From: Allobosea sp. Leaf344
Lineage (GTDB): Bacteria > Pseudomonadota > Alphaproteobacteria > Rhizobiales > Beijerinckiaceae
NCBI RefSeq assembly: GCF_001426225.1
Contig: NZ_LMRT01000014.1
Location: 943,741 to 994,779 of the forward strand
Direction: 5' to 3'
DNA: 51,039 nt
Shown here piece after piece: positions 16,692-28,365 of this stretch. Within the stretch, counting starts at the first letter, position 1. Each line of letters opens with the position of its first letter. The notes under the pieces were generated by a model, which had not been told where the DNA came from, ran no database searches, and saw only the letters and a list, made by a program, of their open reading frames with translations. The translations under genes and the position numbers were made by a program.

Positions 16692-17165
16692 ATGAATGCG
16701 ATCGAATCGAGACTCGCCGAACTCGGCATCACCCTGCCCTCGCCCGCCGCTCCGGTCGCCAATTACGTCCCCTATGTGATCACCGGCCAGCTCCTGGTGA
16801 TCTCGGGCCAGCTCTGCTTCGGCATGGACGGCAAGCTGGCGGACCGGCACAAGGGCAAGCTCGGCGCCGAGATCTTCAACGAGGCGGGGCTGGAGGCGGC
16901 GAAGCTCTGCGCCATCAACGTGCTGGCACAGGCCCGTGCTGCGCTTGGCGGCGATCTCGGCCGGATCCAGCGCTGCGTCCGTCTCGGCGGCTTCATCAAC
17001 TGCGTCCCGCATTTCGCCGCTCTGCCGGCGATCATGAACGGCGCCTCCGATCTGATGGTCGAGGTGCTGGGCGAGAAGGGGCGCCATGCCCGCTCGACGA
17101 TCGGCGTGGCCGAGCTCCCGGCCGATGCGGCGGTCGAGGTCGAAGCCATGTTCGAGATCGCCTGA
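16692..17165 (+). CDS. RidA/YjgF family protein
   Basis: A 157-residue protein of the RidA superfamily, whose best-known members hydrolyse reactive enamine/imine intermediates. Landmarks are YVPYVITGQLLVISGQLCF, GFINCVPHFAALPAIMNGASDL and RHARSTIGVAELPADAAVEVE, with the Arg that contacts substrate carboxylates and the downstream Glu. The ATG at 16692 is favoured by CGGAG upstream; an ATG at 16656 would add 12 residues. The stop overlaps the GDPD start (TGATG). The substrate is not known. Confidence 0.9.
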   Translation: MNAIESRLAELGITLPSPAAPVANYVPYVITGQLLVISGQLCFGMDGKLADRHKGKLGAEIFNEAGLEAAKLCAINVLAQARAALGGDLGRIQRCVRLGGFINCVPHFAALPAIMNGASDLMVEVLGEKGRHARSTIGVAELPADAAVEVEAMFEIA

Positions 17166-17929
17166 TGGGCTCCGGCTCCAGACCGGACCTCGCCTGGCTG
17201 GTCGCGCGGCCGATCGCCCATCGCGGATTGCACGATCTCGCCGGCGGCGTGCCCGAGAACAGCCTCGCGGCGGCCGAGGCCGCCATCGCCGGCGGTTTCG
17301 GCATCGAATGCGACGTCCAGCTCAGCGCCGATGGCGAGGCCATGGTCTTCCATGATTTCGTGCTCGACCGGCTGACCGCCGAGACCGGCGCGGTCGCCTC
17401 CCGCACGGCGCAGGCGCTGGCCGGCATCGCGCTGAAGGGCGGCAGCGGCCGCATCCCGAAGCTGGCGCAGTTTCTCGACGCCATCGGCGGGCGCACGCCG
17501 GTGATCGTCGAGATCAAGAGCCGCTTCGACGGCGACCTCGCCTTGACCCGGCGCACGGTCGAGATCCTGTCGGCGCGCAGGGCGCAGCCGATCGTGATCA
17601 AATCCTTCGATCCCGAAATCGTGGCCGCGACCCGCAGTCTGGCGCCGGAGCTGCCACGCGGCATCGTCGCCATGAACGACTATGCCTATGGCGACTACGA
17701 CCATCTCGACGCAGCGCGCAAACACGCCTTGGCGAACCTCCTGCATTTCGAAGAGAGCCAGCCGCATTTCATCTCGTGGAAGGTGGCTGACCTGCCCTGC
17801 GCCGCGCCCTATCTCTGCCGCAATGCCCTGGGATTGCCGCTGATGACCTGGACCGTTCGCACATCGGAAGACCGCGACAAGGCGAGCCGCCACGCCGACC
17901 AGATGGTGTTCGAGGGCTTCACGCCTTGA
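17165..17929 (+). CDS. Glycerophosphodiester phosphodiesterase, cytoplasmic type
   Basis: A 254-residue GDPD-family TIM barrel without a signal peptide. The catalytic and metal-binding pattern is intact: IAHRGLHD, PENSLAA, IECDVQLSADGEAMVFHD and VIVEIKS. It would split glycerophosphodiesters into glycerol 3-phosphate and an alcohol. It is coupled to RidA upstream and, by a TTGA overlap, to the FemAB-like gene downstream. A second, exported GDPD lies at 45728-46879. Confidence 0.92.
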   Translation: MGSGSRPDLAWLVARPIAHRGLHDLAGGVPENSLAAAEAAIAGGFGIECDVQLSADGEAMVFHDFVLDRLTAETGAVASRTAQALAGIALKGGSGRIPKLAQFLDAIGGRTPVIVEIKSRFDGDLALTRRTVEILSARRAQPIVIKSFDPEIVAATRSLAPELPRGIVAMNDYAYGDYDHLDAARKHALANLLHFEESQPHFISWKVADLPCAAPYLCRNALGLPLMTWTVRTSEDRDKASRHADQMVFEGFTP

Positions 17930-19167
17930 GCGAGGCTGCGGCCGCCGATTTGCGGGTTCGCATCGCGACCAGCCTGACGCAGATCCCGGCCTCCGCCTGG
18001 GATGCCTGCGCCAATCCCCACGCGCTGCTGCCGCCGCTCGCCGCGGACGGCGCGCCGGATCCTCACGCGGAGGATCCGGACAATCCCTTCGTCAGCCATG
18101 CCTTCCTCAGCGCGCTGGAGGCGAGCGGCTGCATCGGCCGGCGCAGCGGCTGGTCGCCCGCCTATCTCCTGGTCGAGGATGGCGAAGGCCGGCTCCTGGC
18201 CTGCGCTCCGAGCTTCCTGAAGAGCCACAGCCAGGGCGAATATGTCTTCGACCATGCCTGGGCGGACGCCTATGAGCGCGCCGGCGGGGATTACTATCCG
18301 AAGGTCCAGGTGGCGGCGCCCTTCACCCCCGCCACCGGCCCACGGCTGCTGGTGGCGGACGGCCCGCATAGCGACGCCGCGCGGGCCGCGCTGATCGCGG
18401 GGCTGTCAGCGCTGTGCGAGCAGGCCGGCGCCTCGTCCGTCCACGTCACCTTCGCCCAGTCGGGCGATCTCGCCGCGCTGCGCGAGGCCGGCTATCTCGA
18501 ACGCCATGACCTGCAGTTCCACTGGCTGAACGAGGGTTTCACCGATTATGACGGGTTTCTCGCCACCCTCGCCTCGCGCAAGCGCAAGGCGCTGAAGCGC
18601 GAGCGGCGCGAGGCGCTCGCTCCGGGGATCACCGTCGACATCCTGTCCGGTGCGGCGCTGACCGAGGCGGTCTGGGACGATTTCCATGGCTTCTACGAGG
18701 ATACGGGTTCGCGCAAATGGGGCCGGCCCTATCTCAACCGCGCCTTCTTCTCGGAGATCGGGGCGCGGATGGGTGACAGGATCGTGCTGGTGATGGCGCG
18801 CCGGGCCGGGCGGAATATCGCCGGAGCGATCAATTTCCGCGGCGGAAACACGCTCTATGGCCGCAATTGGGGCTGCATCGAGCAGCATCCCTTCCTGCAT
18901 TTCGAGCTCTGCTACCACCAGGCCATCGATTACGCGATCGCGCACGGGCTCGCACGGGTCGAGGCCGGGGCGCAGGGCGAGCACAAGCTCGCCCGCGGCT
19001 ACCGGCCGGTGATCACCCGCTCCGCCCATTACCTCGCCAATCCCGGCCTGCGGCGCGCCGTCGCGGCCTATCTCGGCAATGAGCGCGCCCATATCGCCGC
19101 CGCGCAGCAGGCCCTCGCCGCCGAGAGCCCGTTCCGCAAGGACGGCGCCGGCGATGCCGCGCCTTGA
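17926..19167 (+). CDS. GNAT/FemAB-like acyltransferase (DUF482 family)
   Basis: A 413-residue protein starting at TTG within the GDPD stop (TTGA). Landmarks are NPFVSHAFLSALEASG, VFDHAWADAYERAGGDYYPKVQ, RKRKALKRERREA and GAINFRGGNTLYGRNWG, typical of the family named peptidoglycan biosynthesis/recognition protein or DUF482. Members have two GNAT-like lobes similar to FemAB aminoacyl transferases. The substrate is unknown in this family, and function here is inferred only at the level of an acyl or aminoacyl transferase. Confidence 0.88.
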   Translation: MSEAAAADLRVRIATSLTQIPASAWDACANPHALLPPLAADGAPDPHAEDPDNPFVSHAFLSALEASGCIGRRSGWSPAYLLVEDGEGRLLACAPSFLKSHSQGEYVFDHAWADAYERAGGDYYPKVQVAAPFTPATGPRLLVADGPHSDAARAALIAGLSALCEQAGASSVHVTFAQSGDLAALREAGYLERHDLQFHWLNEGFTDYDGFLATLASRKRKALKRERREALAPGITVDILSGAALTEAVWDDFHGFYEDTGSRKWGRPYLNRAFFSEIGARMGDRIVLVMARRAGRNIAGAINFRGGNTLYGRNWGCIEQHPFLHFELCYHQAIDYAIAHGLARVEAGAQGEHKLARGYRPVITRSAHYLANPGLRRAVAAYLGNERAHIAAAQQALAAESPFRKDGAGDAAP

Positions 19168-19221
19168 CGGCGACGCCACGCGCGCCGCACCCTGACCCGC
19201 CACAGCAACACCGGGCCGACC

Positions 19222-19650
19222 ATGACCGCCTATGATCCTTCCAACGTCTTCGCCAAGATCCTGCGCGGCGAGCTGCCTTCCCACACCGTCTACGAGGATG
19301 AGGCGACCCTCGCGATCATGGACATCATGCCGCGCGCCGACGGGCATGTGCTGGTCATTCCGAAGGCCGCCTGCCGCAACCTGCTCGACGCCCCGGCAGA
19401 GGCGCTCGCCGCCGTCGCCGCGACGACGCAGAAGCTGGCCCGCGCGGTCAAGGCGGGTTTCGGCGCCGATGGCGTGACGATCCAGCAATTCAACGAGGCG
19501 GCCGGCGGACAGGTGGTGTTCCACCTGCATGTCCATGTCATGCCCCGCCATGACGGGGTCGCGCTGCGTCCCCATACCGGTGCGATGGAGAAAGGCGAGG
19601 TCCTGGCGGCGCATGCGGAGACGATCCGCGCGGCGCTGGCGCGGCTCTGA
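19222..19650 (+). CDS. HIT family protein
   Basis: A 142-residue nucleotide-binding protein of the histidine-triad superfamily. The triad is VVFHLHVHVMPRH with His 101, 103 and 105, the middle of which is the catalytic nucleophile in the HINT branch. The N-terminal FAKILRGELP and IMDIMPRADGHVLVIPK are also typical. HINT enzymes hydrolyse AMP-lysine or adenosine phosphoramidates. It ends 5 bases from the convergent azlD-like gene. Confidence 0.95.
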   Translation: MTAYDPSNVFAKILRGELPSHTVYEDEATLAIMDIMPRADGHVLVIPKAACRNLLDAPAEALAAVAATTQKLARAVKAGFGADGVTIQQFNEAAGGQVVFHLHVHVMPRHDGVALRPHTGAMEKGEVLAAHAETIRAALARL

Positions 19651-19655
19651 CCCGC

Positions 19656-20012
19656 TCAGACCAGCAGCAGCCCGCCGCCGATCAGCGTCGCCTCACCGGC
19701 CAGCACGGCGAACATCACCCGGCGCCGGTCATAGGCCATGATCGCCAGCGTCACCGCCAGCGCGCCGACCCGCAACGCGCCCGGGATGGCGGCGAGCGCG
19801 CCCGGCGGCGAAACGATGAGCTTGGCGACGACCCCGGCGAGCAGCGCCGTCGCCACGCAGCGCACCCATTCCAGCGCCGGCGAATCCGCGTCGATCCGGC
19901 GTGCGAAAGCAACGGCCAGCCAGCGCCAGATCTCGGTCGGCAGCACGGCGAAGAGCAGCAGCGCGAGATAGGGCCAGAGCGGTCCGTCGAGCCAGGGGAT
20001 CGGCTGGGTCAT
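19656..20012 (-). CDS. azlD: AzlD-family membrane protein
   Basis: A 118-residue protein with about four hydrophobic segments (LWPYLALLLFAVLPTEIWRWL, CVATALLAGVVAKLIV and others). It is the small partner of AzlC in branched-chain amino-acid exporters. The ATG at 20012 overlaps the AzlC stop as ATGA. The longer open frame upstream is an artefact of the overlapping azlC. Confidence 0.88.
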   Translation of the reverse strand: MTQPIPWLDGPLWPYLALLLFAVLPTEIWRWLAVAFARRIDADSPALEWVRCVATALLAGVVAKLIVSPPGALAAIPGALRVGALAVTLAIMAYDRRRVMFAVLAGEATLIGGGLLLV

Positions 20013-20734
20013 GCCGGCTTCGCCGCCCGGCGCCCGATCACGAAGGCGATGCTGCCGCCGATCACGCCCGCCACGATCAGGTCGAAGCCGCCGCCGATGA
20101 AGCGGTCGCAGAGCGGCGCCAGCAGCAGCCCGAGCGCCATCGCCGCGACATCGCCGCGATGGCGGATGCCGGCGCTGAGCGAGGCCAGGAAGAAGATCGG
20201 CGTCAGGCACAGTAGCCCCGCCGCGAAGGGGATCGGCAGCGCCCCCACCAGATAATAGCCGGAGAAGGTGCCGATCGAGGACACCGTCATGCAGGTCCCG
20301 GCGAAGCCCAGGAAATACGGCACGCGCTGATTGTCCGGCACATGCGGCAGCCGCCGCAGCCCTTCCGACCAGGCGGTGACGGCGACGAAATGCGCCAGGA
20401 ACAATTGCTCCCAGACCCCCTGCCCCGGCCGGCGCAGCAGCGGCAGGATCGCCACCGTCATCGGCAGGAAGCGCAGCGAGGCGAAGCCGATCGCGATGGC
20501 GATGGCGCTCCAGGCCGCGCCGGCCGCGATCGAGGCGAAGAAGATCACCTGCGACGGCCCGGCCCAGACCAGGATGGTCGAGAGCACGGCGAGATCGACG
20601 GAATACCCGACGTCGCGGGCGAGCGAGCCGATCCCGACCAGCCCGAACCCGACCGCCCAGGCCGGGAAGGACAGGGCATCGCGCAGGCCGGCCAAAGCGA
20701 CGCGCGTCGAAGTCCAGTCGGCGGAAACGGTCAT
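20009..20734 (-). CDS. azlC: AzlC-family branched-chain amino-acid exporter subunit
   Basis: A 241-residue inner-membrane protein with five or more hydrophobic segments. Family phrases are GLRDALSFPAWAVGFGLVGIG, LVWAGPSQVIFFASIAAGA and LRFLPMTVAILPLLRR. With AzlD it would export branched-chain amino acids or azaleucine-like compounds. No regulator is adjacent; the next gene upstream is the clp operon's last gene. Confidence 0.9.
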   Translation of the reverse strand: MTVSADWTSTRVALAGLRDALSFPAWAVGFGLVGIGSLARDVGYSVDLAVLSTILVWAGPSQVIFFASIAAGAAWSAIAIAIGFASLRFLPMTVAILPLLRRPGQGVWEQLFLAHFVAVTAWSEGLRRLPHVPDNQRVPYFLGFAGTCMTVSSIGTFSGYYLVGALPIPFAAGLLCLTPIFFLASLSAGIRHRGDVAAMALGLLLAPLCDRFIGGGFDLIVAGVIGGSIAFVIGRRAAKPA

Positions 20735-20872
20735 GGGCGGGCGGTTACATTCGCTCTGGGAGGGACAGATCGCGGGCGCCTGGCCCCGTATCCTGTCCTA
20801 ACCCGCGCCGCGCGCCCTGCCCAAGCCCGGCCGCGCGCGGTCAGCCCTGCATGCGGCGCAGGGGCCGGCGCC

Positions 20873-21151
20873 TCAGCGCCCGCCCTTCATCACGATCCCG
20901 ATCAGCTCATTGCCGAAATCGATCAGTTCCTTGGGGATGCCGCCGACCGATTTGATGGCGAGATAGATCAAATAGATGAAGGCCGGCACGAGGATCCAGC
21001 CCAGCACCTCCTCGAACAGGATGCGCCGGCGCCGGCGCTGGTCCCGCTTTTCGAGCCAGCCCAGTTTGGGCTTGGGCTGATGTACGGCCGCATCGGGCTG
21101 GGCGTCGCCGGGCGCATAGACGTCCGGCGCTGATTTTCGTCTGAACAACAC
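20873..21151 (-). CDS. Small membrane protein coupled to clpA, function unknown
   Basis: A 92-residue protein starting at GTG only 4 bases after the clpA stop. The N-terminal half is polar, with a very basic stretch EKRDQRRRRR. One transmembrane segment follows (GWILVPAFIYLIYLAIKSVGG), then an amphipathic end. I do not recognise a family. Its position suggests co-translation with clpA; whether it links the protease to the membrane is speculation. Confidence 0.65.
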   Translation of the reverse strand: MLFRRKSAPDVYAPGDAQPDAAVHQPKPKLGWLEKRDQRRRRRILFEEVLGWILVPAFIYLIYLAIKSVGGIPKELIDFGNELIGIVMKGGR

Positions 21152-21155
21152 GTCA

Positions 21156-23726
21156 TCAAGCCTTGGTCAGCGGAACCTTGGGAACGGAGCCCGAGCCACG
21201 CGGAGGCTTGGGCGCCTGCGACGAGGGCGACGAAGGCTTGCCGGGACCGTTGCCCTCGCCCTTCCCCTCGCCCTTGCCGCCGGCCCTGCCGCTTTTGGCG
21301 GGGCTCAACCCCGGCGAGACCGCATCCGCCGCCTCGCCCGCTTTGGCGCGCGGCCGGCGCCCGCGCTTGTCGGCGGCGTTGGCGACGTCCTTCTCCGGCT
21401 TGGGCTTGACCGGCCCGTCGGGGAATTCGAGCCCCAGCACCTTGATGCCGGTCTCCGACTGCACCACCACGACCTTCACGGCGCCGCCATTCTTCAGGCG
21501 CCCGAACAGCACCTCGTCGGCCAGCGGTGTCTTGATGGTCGACTGGATGAGCCGGCCCATCGGCCTCGCGCCCATGGCCTCGTCATAGCCGTTCTCGACC
21601 AGCCATTCCCGCGCCTCGTCCGAGAGCTCGATCGTGACGTTGCGGTCGGCCAGCTGCGCCTCCAGCTGCAGCACGAATTTGTCGACGACGCGGGCGACGA
21701 CGGTCTTCGGCAGATGGCTGAAGGACACCACCGAATCGAGGCGATTGCGGAATTCCGGCGCGAACAGCTTGTTGATCGCCTCGGTATCCTCGCCCTCGCG
21801 CTTCTGCCGCGTGAAGCCATAGGCGCTGCGGGCCATGTCGGCAGCGCCGGCATTGGTGGTCATGATCAGGATCACATTGCGGAAATCGACCTGCTTGCCA
21901 TTGTTGTCGGTCAGCTTTCCATGGTCCATCACCTGCAGCAGGATGTTGAACAGGTCCGGATGAGCCTTCTCGATCTCGTCGAGCAGCAGGACGGAATGCG
22001 GATGCTGATCGATCTTGTCGGTGAGCAGCCCGCCCTGGTCGAAGCCGACATAGCCCGGAGGCGCGCCGATCAGCCGCGACACGGTGTGGCGCTCCATATA
22101 TTCCGACATGTCGAAGCGGATCAGCTCGACGCCCAGCGAGGAGGCGAGCTGGCGTGCGACCTCGGTCTTGCCGACGCCCGTCGGCCCGGCGAAGAGATAG
22201 CAGCCGATCGGCTTCTCGCCGTCGCGCAACCCGGCGCGCGCCAGCTTGATCGAGGATGACAGCGCCTCGATCGCCTTCTCCTGGCCGTAGACGGTGCGCT
22301 TCAGCGTATGCTCGAGATTGCGCAGCACCTCGGCATCGTCCTTGGACACGGTCTTGGCGGGGATGCGCGCCATGGTCGCGATGGCGGCCTCGACCTCCTT
22401 CACGCCGATGGTCTTCTTACGCTTGTTCTCCGGCACCAGCATCTGCGAGGCGCCGGTCTCGTCGATCACGTCGATCGCCTTGTCCGGCAGCTTGCGGTCG
22501 TGGATGTAGCGGGCGGAGAGCTCCACAGCCGCCTTGATCGCGTCATTGGTGTAGCGGAGCTTGTGGAACTCTTCGAAATAGGGCTTCAGCCCCTTCAGGA
22601 TCTCGATCGCGTCCGGGATCGTCGGCTCGTTGACGTCGATCTTCTGGAAGCGCCGGACGAGCGCCCGGTCCTTCTCGAAATACTGCCGGTATTCCTTGTA
22701 GGTGGTCGAGCCGATGCAGCGCAGCCCGCCCGAGGCGAGCGCCGGCTTCAGCAGGTTGGAGGCGTCCATCGCCCCGCCCGAGGTCGCGCCGGCGCCGATC
22801 ACCGTATGGATCTCGTCGATGAACATGATCGCCTTGGGATGGGCCTCGATCTCTTTCATCACCTGCTTCAGGCGCTCTTCGAAATCGCCGCGATAGCGCG
22901 TGCCGGCGAGCAGCGTCCCCATGTCGAGCGAGAACACCGTCGCGTCCTCGAGCACCTCCGGCACCTCGCCGCGGATGATTTTGAGCGCCAGCCCCTCCGC
23001 GATCGCGGTCTTGCCGACGCCGGGATCGCCGACCAGCAGCGGGTTGTTCTTCTGCCGGCGGCACAGGATCTGGATCGTGCGCTGCACCTCGGCCTCGCGG
23101 CCGATCAGGGGATCGATGCGCCCGTCGCGGGCCTTGCGGTTGAGATTGACGCAATAGGCCTCGAGCGCGCTTTCCTTCTTCTTCTTGTCCTTGTCGGCGT
23201 CGCCGGCGGCCGGATCGGCCCGCGAATCGCGCTGCTGCTCCGGCTCCTCATCGGCGCCCCGCACCGGCCTCGTCTCGCTCGCGCCGGGGCGCTTGGCGAT
23301 GCCATGGCTGATGTAGTTGACCGCGTCGTAGCGGGTCATGTCCTGCTCCTGCAGGAAATAGGCGGCATGGCTCTCGCGCTCGGCGAACATCGCGACCAGC
23401 ACATTGGCGCCGGTCACCTCCTCGCGGCCCGAGGATTGGACATGGATCACGGCGCGCTGGATCACGCGCTGGAACCCCGCCGTCGGCTTGGAATCGTCGC
23501 GCCCGTCGGTGACGAGATTGGTCAGCTCCGCGTCGATATAGTCGACGAGGTTGCGCCGCAGCGTGTCGAGATCGACGCTGCAGGCGCGCATCACCGCTGC
23601 GGCGTCCTGATCGTCGACCAGCGCGAGCAGGAGATGCTCCAGCGTCGCATATTCATGATGGCGTTCATTCGCGAGGGCCAGGGCCCGGTGAAGCGCCTGT
23701 TCGAGACTGCGCGAGAAACTCGGCAC
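21156..23726 (-). CDS. clpA: ATP-dependent Clp protease ATP-binding subunit ClpA
   Basis: An 856-residue AAA+ unfoldase that feeds ClpP. It has the double Clp N-domain (residues 1-145), a charged linker with [10 protein letters not shown] and KDKKKKES, Walker A GDPGVGKT at about 233-240, and a second Walker A GPTGVGKT near 520. The IGL-type ClpP-binding loop region is in the D2 domain. After the usual end near LEFPDGP, it carries an extra tail of about 80 Lys/Pro/Gly/Ala-rich residues, longer than most ClpA proteins. It lies 46 bases after clpS, in the usual clpS-clpA order. Confidence 0.96.
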   Translation of the reverse strand: MPSFSRSLEQALHRALALANERHHEYATLEHLLLALVDDQDAAAVMRACSVDLDTLRRNLVDYIDAELTNLVTDGRDDSKPTAGFQRVIQRAVIHVQSSGREEVTGANVLVAMFAERESHAAYFLQEQDMTRYDAVNYISHGIAKRPGASETRPVRGADEEPEQQRDSRADPAAGDADKDKKKKESALEAYCVNLNRKARDGRIDPLIGREAEVQRTIQILCRRQKNNPLLVGDPGVGKTAIAEGLALKIIRGEVPEVLEDATVFSLDMGTLLAGTRYRGDFEERLKQVMKEIEAHPKAIMFIDEIHTVIGAGATSGGAMDASNLLKPALASGGLRCIGSTTYKEYRQYFEKDRALVRRFQKIDVNEPTIPDAIEILKGLKPYFEEFHKLRYTNDAIKAAVELSARYIHDRKLPDKAIDVIDETGASQMLVPENKRKKTIGVKEVEAAIATMARIPAKTVSKDDAEVLRNLEHTLKRTVYGQEKAIEALSSSIKLARAGLRDGEKPIGCYLFAGPTGVGKTEVARQLASSLGVELIRFDMSEYMERHTVSRLIGAPPGYVGFDQGGLLTDKIDQHPHSVLLLDEIEKAHPDLFNILLQVMDHGKLTDNNGKQVDFRNVILIMTTNAGAADMARSAYGFTRQKREGEDTEAINKLFAPEFRNRLDSVVSFSHLPKTVVARVVDKFVLQLEAQLADRNVTIELSDEAREWLVENGYDEAMGARPMGRLIQSTIKTPLADEVLFGRLKNGGAVKVVVVQSETGIKVLGLEFPDGPVKPKPEKDVANAADKRGRRPRAKAGEAADAVSPGLSPAKSGRAGGKGEGKGEGNGPGKPSSPSSQAPKPPRGSGSVPKVPLTKA

Positions 23727-23772
23727 TGATAGCGCTCCTATGTCGATTCCAGAGAGGTATTCGAATCCAAGA

Positions 23773-24192
23773 CTACTTCTTCTCCATCACGCATTGGAGC
23801 GGATGCATGTGCTTTCGCGCAAGGTCCATCACCAGGGTGACCTTCGTTTCGGCGACCTCGTAGGTAAAAACGCCGCATTCCCCGACGCCATTCTGATGCA
23901 CATGCATCATGATCTGCGTGGCTTCCGCGCGGTCCTTGTTGAAGAAGCGCTCGAGGACGTGGACCACGAACTCCATCGGCGTGTAATCGTCGTTCAGCAG
24001 CAGCACCCGGTAGAGATTGGGCTTGCGGGTGCGGGTCCGGGTCAGGACGGCCGTTCCGGCGCCTTCGCGCCCGCCATCGGGGGGACCGGCCGGACCCTTG
24101 GGCCGATCGGCCAGGCGCAGCGGCGTCCGCCCGGCATCGCCGCCGGCGGGGCCCGCACCCGTCACATCTGCCTTGTTCGTCACCACTGACAC
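23773..24192 (-). CDS. clpS: ClpS adaptor protein (N-end rule)
   Basis: ClpS hands N-degron substrates to ClpA. The conserved core is the last 85 residues or so: [18 protein letters not shown], then the Cys- and Val-rich segment and [20 protein letters not shown]. The N-terminal part is a low-complexity Gly/Pro/Arg extension of about 50 residues. The start is not certain: three GTG codons lie at 24192, 24186 and 24183. GGAG is 6 bases ahead of 24192, which favours it and gives 139 residues. Confidence 0.92.
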   Translation of the reverse strand: MSVVTNKADVTGAGPAGGDAGRTPLRLADRPKGPAGPPDGGREGAGTAVLTRTRTRKPNLYRVLLLNDDYTPMEFVVHVLERFFNKDRAEATQIMMHVHQNGVGECGVFTYEVAETKVTLVMDLARKHMHPLQCVMEKK

Positions 24193-24373
24193 GCGCGACT
24201 CCGCTTCGGTTCGTAAGCCGACATAATGCGTCGCATCGGAATTTACAGACCTCCGCCTCGCTTCGCCAGTCCGTTTGCAGCGGGTACTGACGCGCGATGC
24301 CGGCGGCCGGCGGGTTGACCGCAGCCTCGGCCCAGCCCTAAGCCCGCTGCTGCAGGAGAGCTGGAACATCGTC

Positions 24374-25243
24374 ATGAACGCGAACGCCATCGTCACCATC
24401 GGCGCCGACCTCGCCCGGCCCGTGCGCTTCGGCAACCGCCTGCCGCTGGCCCTGATCGCGGGGCCCTGCCAGATGGAAAGCCGCGACCACGCGCTCGAAA
24501 TGGCGCTGGCGCTGAAGGAGATCGCCGAGAAGCTCGGCATCGGCCTGGTCTTCAAGACCTCCTTCGACAAGGCCAACAGGACGAGCGCCAAGGGCCAGCG
24601 CGGCATGGGGCTGCAGGCCGCGCTGCCGGTCTTCGCGGAGATCCGCGAGCGCACCGGGCTGCCCGTGCTGACGGACGTGCACGACGCCGCCCAATGCGCC
24701 CCGGTGGCCGAGATCGTCGACGTGCTGCAGATCCCCGCCTTCCTCTGCCGCCAGACCGATCTGCTGCTCGCCGCCGCCGCCACCGGGCGGGTCGTCAACG
24801 TCAAGAAGGGCCAGTTCCTGGCGCCCTGGGACATGGTCAATGTCGCCGCCAAGGTCACCGAGGCCGGTAACCCCAATGTGATGCTGACAGAGCGCGGCGC
24901 CTCCTTCGGCTACAACACGCTGGTCTCCGACATGCGCGCCTTGCCGATCATGGCCGAGATCGGCGCCCCCGTGATCTTCGACGCCACCCATTCGGTGCAG
25001 CAGCCCGGTGGCAAGGGCTCCTCCTCCGGCGGCCAGCGCGAATTCGTCCCCGTCCTCGCCCGTGCGGCGGTCGCGGTGGGCGTCGCCGGCGTGTTCGTCG
25101 AGACCCATCCCGACCCCGACCGGGCCCCCTCGGACGGGCCGAACATGGTCCCTCTCGCGCAGTTCCCTGCGCTGATCGCAGAGCTGCAAAGCTTTGATCG
25201 CCTTGCCAAGGCTCTGCCGCAGCCTAGGCTGGCGCATGCCTGA
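24374..25243 (+). CDS. kdsA: 3-deoxy-8-phosphooctulonate (KDO8P) synthase
   Basis: A 289-residue enzyme that condenses phosphoenolpyruvate with arabinose 5-phosphate for the KDO sugar of lipopolysaccharide. Landmarks are [58 protein letters not shown] and [17 protein letters not shown] Cys rather than Asn in AGPCQ suggests the metal-dependent form, but this is inference. The start is the ATG at 24374; the nearest AGGAG lies 16 bases before it, farther than usual. Confidence 0.95.
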   Translation: MNANAIVTIGADLARPVRFGNRLPLALIAGPCQMESRDHALEMALALKEIAEKLGIGLVFKTSFDKANRTSAKGQRGMGLQAALPVFAEIRERTGLPVLTDVHDAAQCAPVAEIVDVLQIPAFLCRQTDLLLAAAATGRVVNVKKGQFLAPWDMVNVAAKVTEAGNPNVMLTERGASFGYNTLVSDMRALPIMAEIGAPVIFDATHSVQQPGGKGSSSGGQREFVPVLARAAVAVGVAGVFVETHPDPDRAPSDGPNMVPLAQFPALIAELQSFDRLAKALPQPRLAHA

Positions 25244-26456
25244 TGCGCCCGCCGCCGTCCCGCCCGATCCCGCCAGACCGGACATCGCCCAGCTGCGCCG
25301 CCTGATCCTGGTGCTCGGCGCCTGCGGCTTCGCCTCCACCTTCACCATGCGCATCGTCGACCCGCTGGTGCCGACCCTGGCCGAGGCCTATGGCCGCACC
25401 ATCGTCGAGGTGGCGGCGATGGCGACCGGCTTCTCCTTCTCCTACGCCATCGGCCAGCCCTTTCTCGGACCGATCGCCGATTCCGTCGGCAAGCTCCGCA
25501 CGATCTCGGTGTGCCTCGGGCTCTTGGCGCTGCTCTCGGTTCTGGCGGCGCTGTCGGCGAGCTTCGAAATGCTGACCGTGGTGCGCGCCGCGACGGGTAT
25601 CGCCGCGGGCGGCGTCATCCCCATCGCCATGGCCGCGATCGGCGATCGCGCCCCGATGGCGGAGCGCCAGATCATGCTCGGCCGCTTCCTCGTGCTGATG
25701 ATCGTCGGCCAGATGGCGGGCGCCGCCTGCTCGGGGCTGATCGCGGAATATGTCGGCTGGCGCGGCGTTTTCGTCGCGGCGGGCAGCATCGCGGCGCTGG
25801 CGGCGCTGCTCGTCGTCTTCATCCTGAAGCCCCGGCCGGATGCGAGGCGCGCTCCGCTCAGCTTCAAGGGCGCTATCGCCAATTACGCCGCCGTCTTCGC
25901 CAATCCGCGCACGAAACTGCTCTATGGCCTCGTCATCACCGAAGGCAGTTTGATCTTCGGGATGCCGCCCTATGTCGCGGCTATTTTGCAGGAGCGCTCC
26001 GGCATCGGCCCCTCTCTGGCGGGGCTGGTGATCGCCGGAACGGGCGTCGGCGGCATCCTCTACGGCATCCTCACCCGCATCCTGGTCGAGCGGCTCGGGC
26101 CGGCGCGCATGGCGGTGCTGGGCGGGGCGCTGATGGCGACCGGCTATGTCCTGTTCTCGCTGCCCTTCCTGCCCTGGTGGACGGCGATGGGCTTCTTCGT
26201 GTTGAACGGCTTCGGCTTCTTCCTGATGCACGGCACCTTCCAGGCCCAGGCGACCGAGCTCGCCCCCACGGCGCGCGGCTCGGCCGTGGCGCTCTTCGCC
26301 TGCGTCCTGTTCCTGGGCCACGCCATCGGCCCGGTGGCCATGGGTGCGGCGCTGCACCTGCTCGGATCGACCGGGGCGATCCTGCTCTTCGCCTGCGGCA
26401 TCGGCCTGCTCGGCTTCATGACCCCGCGGATCATGCCGCTCGGCCAGCGCCGCTGA
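25236..26456 (+). CDS. MFS transporter
   Basis: A 406-residue carrier with about 12 hydrophobic segments and a polar, Pro-rich N-terminus ([12 protein letters not shown]). [12 protein letters not shown] is the loop 2-3 signature in degenerate form, and [10 protein letters not shown] is typical of drug-proton antiporter-like members. The ATG at 25236 overlaps the kdsA stop, and AGGCTGG precedes it. The substrate is not known. It ends 4 bases from convergent queF. Confidence 0.9.
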   Translation: MPDAPAAVPPDPARPDIAQLRRLILVLGACGFASTFTMRIVDPLVPTLAEAYGRTIVEVAAMATGFSFSYAIGQPFLGPIADSVGKLRTISVCLGLLALLSVLAALSASFEMLTVVRAATGIAAGGVIPIAMAAIGDRAPMAERQIMLGRFLVLMIVGQMAGAACSGLIAEYVGWRGVFVAAGSIAALAALLVVFILKPRPDARRAPLSFKGAIANYAAVFANPRTKLLYGLVITEGSLIFGMPPYVAAILQERSGIGPSLAGLVIAGTGVGGILYGILTRILVERLGPARMAVLGGALMATGYVLFSLPFLPWWTAMGFFVLNGFGFFLMHGTFQAQATELAPTARGSAVALFACVLFLGHAIGPVAMGAALHLLGSTGAILLFACGIGLLGFMTPRIMPLGQRR

Positions 26457-26460
26457 AGGC

Positions 26461-26916
26461 TCAGCGGCCGCGATAGGGTGCGACGCCCTGGTCGGGGATC
26501 CAGACGCCCTTGGGCGGCTCGCCCGTCTGCCAGAACACGTCGATCGGGATGCCGCCGCGCGGATACCAATAGCCGCCGATGCGGAACCAGGTCGGCTGCA
26601 GCAGCTCGACCAGCGTCTTGCCGATCCCGACCGTGCAATCCTCGTGGAACGCGCCATGGTTGCGGAAGGCGCCGAGATAGAGCTTGAGCGATTTCGACTC
26701 GACCAGCCACTCCCCCGGCAGATAGTCGATCACCAGGATGCCGAAATCCGGCTGGCCGGTCACAGGGCAGATCGAGGTGAATTCGGGGCAGGTGAAGCGG
26801 GCGAGATAGCCGGTGCCGGGATGCGGGTTCGGCACGCGGTCGAGCCTGGCCTCGGCGGGCGAGGCCGGCAGCGCGGACATCTGCCCGAGCTGAAGGGTGG
26901 CGGCATCGAGGGTCAT
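26461..26916 (-). CDS. queF: NADPH-dependent 7-cyano-7-deazaguanine reductase QueF
   Basis: A 151-residue unimodular (T-fold) enzyme that reduces preQ0 to preQ1 in queuosine synthesis. The catalytic Cys 50 and Asp 57 are in [13 protein letters not shown]. The binding segment [20 protein letters not shown] and [10 protein letters not shown] are intact. GGAGA is 8 bases ahead of the ATG at 26916. The next step of the pathway, tgt, is at 33239-34363. Confidence 0.95.
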   Translation of the reverse strand: MTLDAATLQLGQMSALPASPAEARLDRVPNPHPGTGYLARFTCPEFTSICPVTGQPDFGILVIDYLPGEWLVESKSLKLYLGAFRNHGAFHEDCTVGIGKTLVELLQPTWFRIGGYWYPRGGIPIDVFWQTGEPPKGVWIPDQGVAPYRGR

Positions 26917-26964
26917 CCAGAGATCTCCAGGCCGCGCGCGGTGAGTGTTTTGCCCGCGCGGTGA

Positions 26965-28362
<1,398 letters not shown>

Positions 28363-28365
28363 GCG

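Noticed and set aside
22308..23729. Long plus-strand frame antisense to clpA
   Set aside because: clpA is unambiguous; the frame is a composition artefact.
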